From assembly GCA_907164885.2 (NCBI GenBank), contig OU015495.1:103700622-103764621 (forward strand): a stretch of DNA of 64,000 bases, given 5' to 3'. Shown here piece after piece: positions 1 through 64,000 of the stretch (its first letter is position 1; each line of letters opens with the position of its first letter). The notes beneath the pieces were generated by a model, which saw only the letters and a list, made by a program, of their open reading frames with translations, was not told where the DNA came from and did not search any database. Origin of the DNA: Dolomedes plantarius (Eukaryota > Arthropoda > Arachnida > Araneae > Dolomedidae). The position numbers were made by a program, and so were the translations under genes.

Positions 1-126
1 AAAAATTGATATCACCAAACCATTCTAGATGTTTAATACTAAATTCAAGACCCCAAAAAATTAATTTACCTAAGTCATAAACTTAAAAATGGGAGAGAAA
101 GTAATAAATATTTGAAAATGTTCATT

Positions 127-880
127 CAAAATCAATATAGCGATTACAAATGGCTATAATTATTTAATCGAAAAGAATTTATCGAAAAGAATTACACAGA
201 ATATAAAAGGATGTTCAAAATTTTGTCTACATACTTTATGAATGTTCTATGTGACTCCCCTTGGTCACACGAACAATATCTAAGTGGTAGTCATTTCACG
301 CCATACATTTTGAAGAATATGTGGAGTCACCAATGCAAGTGCATTAGAAATGTTCATTTTGAGTTATGGAATTGTTTTTGGCAAAGGAAGCACATACACA
401 AGGTTTTTCTCATAACCCCATAGAAAGAAATTGCAGGGTGTCACATTGGGGTATGGAGGTTCGCACATTTTTAAACCAACATCTTCCAAAGTGTTGGCTT
501 GGTTGAACTGGAGATGCCAACAATGTGGTCTGCTCTTGGCCACCTAGATCACCAGACTTGACACCCTGCGATTTCTTTCTATGGGGTTATGTGAAAGACC
601 TTGTGTATGTGCTTCCTTTGCCGAAAACAATTCCATAACTCAAAATGCACATTTCTAATGCGCTTGAGTTGGTGACTCCACATATTCTTCAGAATGTATG
701 GCATGAAATGGACTACCACTTAGATGTTGTCTGTGTGACCAAGGGGAGTCACATAGAACATTTATAAAGTATGTAAACAAAATTTTGAACTTCCCTTTTA
801 CATTCTGTGTAATTCTTATTGATAAATTCTGTTCGATTAAATAGTTATAGCCATTTGCAATGGTTATATTCATTTTGAAT
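127..880. mobile_element. Palindromic mariner derivative (inverted 3' ends)
   Basis: Two long arms (about 127-443 and 559-880) are imperfect inverted copies of each other around a 115-bp spacer. Read on the plus strand, the right arm encodes a transposase C-terminus: WPPRSPDLTPCDFFLWGY, and farther on GSHIEHL, typical of mariner-like transposases of the DUF4817-associated type. The left arm is the same tail in opposite orientation. The frames carry stops, so nothing functional is made. Directly after the right arm comes caccctgta, a common end of this type of element; the left side lacks it and may be truncated. Confidence 0.75.
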
Positions 881-1029
881 CACCCTGTATAACAGAAGAT
901 TACATTATACTTATAATGCTTTATTGAAATTATATTACACTCAACACACATTAACAGATACAAGTTATTATACTTTATATTTAAACATCTATTTATAAAA
1001 TAAATAGCAAACAAGATTAAAGGTAGTAC

Positions 1030-62863
<61,834 letters not shown>

Positions 62864-62868
62864 TTTGT

Positions 62869-63891
62869 CTGTAAAAAGCAAAAAGAATCATAATTTAAAT
62901 ATGAAATAACGAAAACAAAGAATTCTAAATCTACTCTCATAGTCAATTTAAGAATCCCAGGCACATTTATTTAAACACCATTAGCAATAAATACAATTGC
63001 AAATTTAATTATGAAAACAGTTAATATTATTCGAGAATAAAATAACTAAAATTCCTTAATTTCAATGATTCCTTAGATCTCAAATGAGAATAAAATAAGA
63101 AGGAAACTTAACAAAAGGGGAGGAAATTTTAAAAAACATTTGATGTTAATATTTTTTAAACCACCATGTTTAAGCCTCAGTATAATAGCATTTTTTTAAT
63201 CCAAAATTTTGAGAATAATTTTTCTAAAAAGTATTACAATAAAAGAAATTAGTTAAAAGAATCTATTAAAAGATTCACTATGCAGTTTGAACAATAATAA
63301 ATTAATATAAAGCATGCTAAAAAATCAATTCAGTGTTAAATAGGCAACAATAAATATATCAGTTTTAAACACATAGGGTAAAATCCACATTCTCATACCT
63401 AAAAAATACACTTAGAAAGATAGCTAATTTCATTACTTCGATAAAGAAGGAAACATGTCAGTTAAATATGCAGGAATAACCACCAGAAATAGACAGATAT
63501 ATTCAGAAAATGTTATATGTAAATAATTCTTTTATATACATAAGTGGGTGATTATATTTACAATACACAGAGATACTCCCCTAAAAAAACTTTATATTTA
63601 ATGAACAAACTAGATAAAATTACCTAAAGAATAAACCTTCAACTAAATATGAACATTAAAGGTAGATTTATATATAGCTTTACACTGTAATAAATGGTGT
63701 ATTTAGAAAGTTATCTTATGGAATATAACATCACTTCAATATTACTAAAAATACAATAGCTTCACACCTATGTAAGTTACTTATATATATGTGTGCATGT
63801 ATTTATAATGAGTAATAGCATACAACAACACATATTAATGAACACTTTTATAAATAAATATATCTCACTATACACAAAGATGTATAACATA
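62869..63891 (-). other. Intron upstream of the start-codon exon
   Basis: About 1 kb of AT-rich sequence with no exon, promoter or repeat that I can support. By the acceptor at 62869-62871 it is part of a 5' intron. Confidence 0.7.
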
Positions 63892-64000
63892 CAGTGGTGC
63901 ACCCAGAGGGACGGGGGAAGTGCCCCAACATTCCCAACGAAAAAGAACAATAAACACATGAAAATCTTATGCCCTTTTACGTCCAAATTCAAGTTGTGGT
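63892..64000. mobile_element. hAT-type terminus, cut by window end
   Basis: cagtggtgcacccagaggga following a TA-rich flank resembles the terminal repeat of common hAT elements (CAGTGG.G.ACCCAG). Only one end is visible. Confidence 0.4.

Noticed and set aside
1..1029. Next C-terminal NALCN exon (GRLE...)
   Set aside because: No minus-strand frame here matches the conserved tail; the interval is mostly the mariner palindrome.

Overview
The window is an AT-rich piece of an animal nuclear genome, almost certainly an arthropod. It is dominated by one large gene on the minus strand. Thirty-five coding exons, all bounded by GT-AG introns, join in frame into the first 1,487 residues of NALCN, the sodium-leak channel called narrow abdomen (na) in flies. 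The start codon is at 62863. The protein starts MLGRKQS as in arthropod na proteins, keeps all four six-segment repeats, and has the EEKE selectivity filter (E276, E551, K1105, E1379). The last exon in the window (1030-1077) ends at the start of the cytoplasmic C-terminus; the remaining C-terminal exons lie off the left edge. The ATG sits 5 nt after a splice acceptor, so the true 5' exon and promoter lie beyond the right edge. The many introns, low GC and transposon mix suggest an arachnid, perhaps a spider, but that is inference; 'arthropod' is much firmer.

Layout from right to left, following transcription: 62.9-59.3 kb N-terminus and repeat I; 58.4-50.8 kb I-II linker and repeat II; 49.1-41.6 kb II-III linker; 41.5-16.9 kb repeat III, split by a 17.2 kb intron (23107-40271); 15.3-6.0 kb III-IV linker and repeat IV; 3.8-1.0 kb start of the C-terminal tail. 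The rest is intron.

The introns are a museum of transposable elements, and many insertions still show target-site duplications (TSDs). They include Tc1/mariner copies (a degenerate DD34E element at 1634-3224, an internally deleted mariner at 10296-10998, and two large palindromes made of inverted mariner 3' ends at 127-880 and 38925-39513). There are pogo/Tigger elements and their MITEs (4605, 6487, 26861, 50007, 54346, 57409), hAT elements with 8-bp TSDs (18572, 24839, 35136, 36191, 51879 and a truncated end at 63892), piggyBac-type MITEs at TTAA (42076, 56053) and a Harbinger-like element with TTA TSD (29944). Four Helitrons inserted between A and T (31640, 34125, 47847, 52858), three non-LTR retrotransposon pieces (6857-8720, 17850-19440, 36376-38210) and two tRNA-derived SINEs (12580-12932, 34919 onward) complete the main list. 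Several are nested: hAT in a LINE, hAT in a SINE, and an ORF1-only LINE in a hAT.

No second host gene, tRNA or rRNA gene, or CRISPR array was found. The short open reading frames outside the channel are either transposon relics or chance frames in intron. I saw no convincing new multi-gene system; the most interesting structures are the inverted-repeat elements, the ORF1-only LINE and the organisation of the channel gene.
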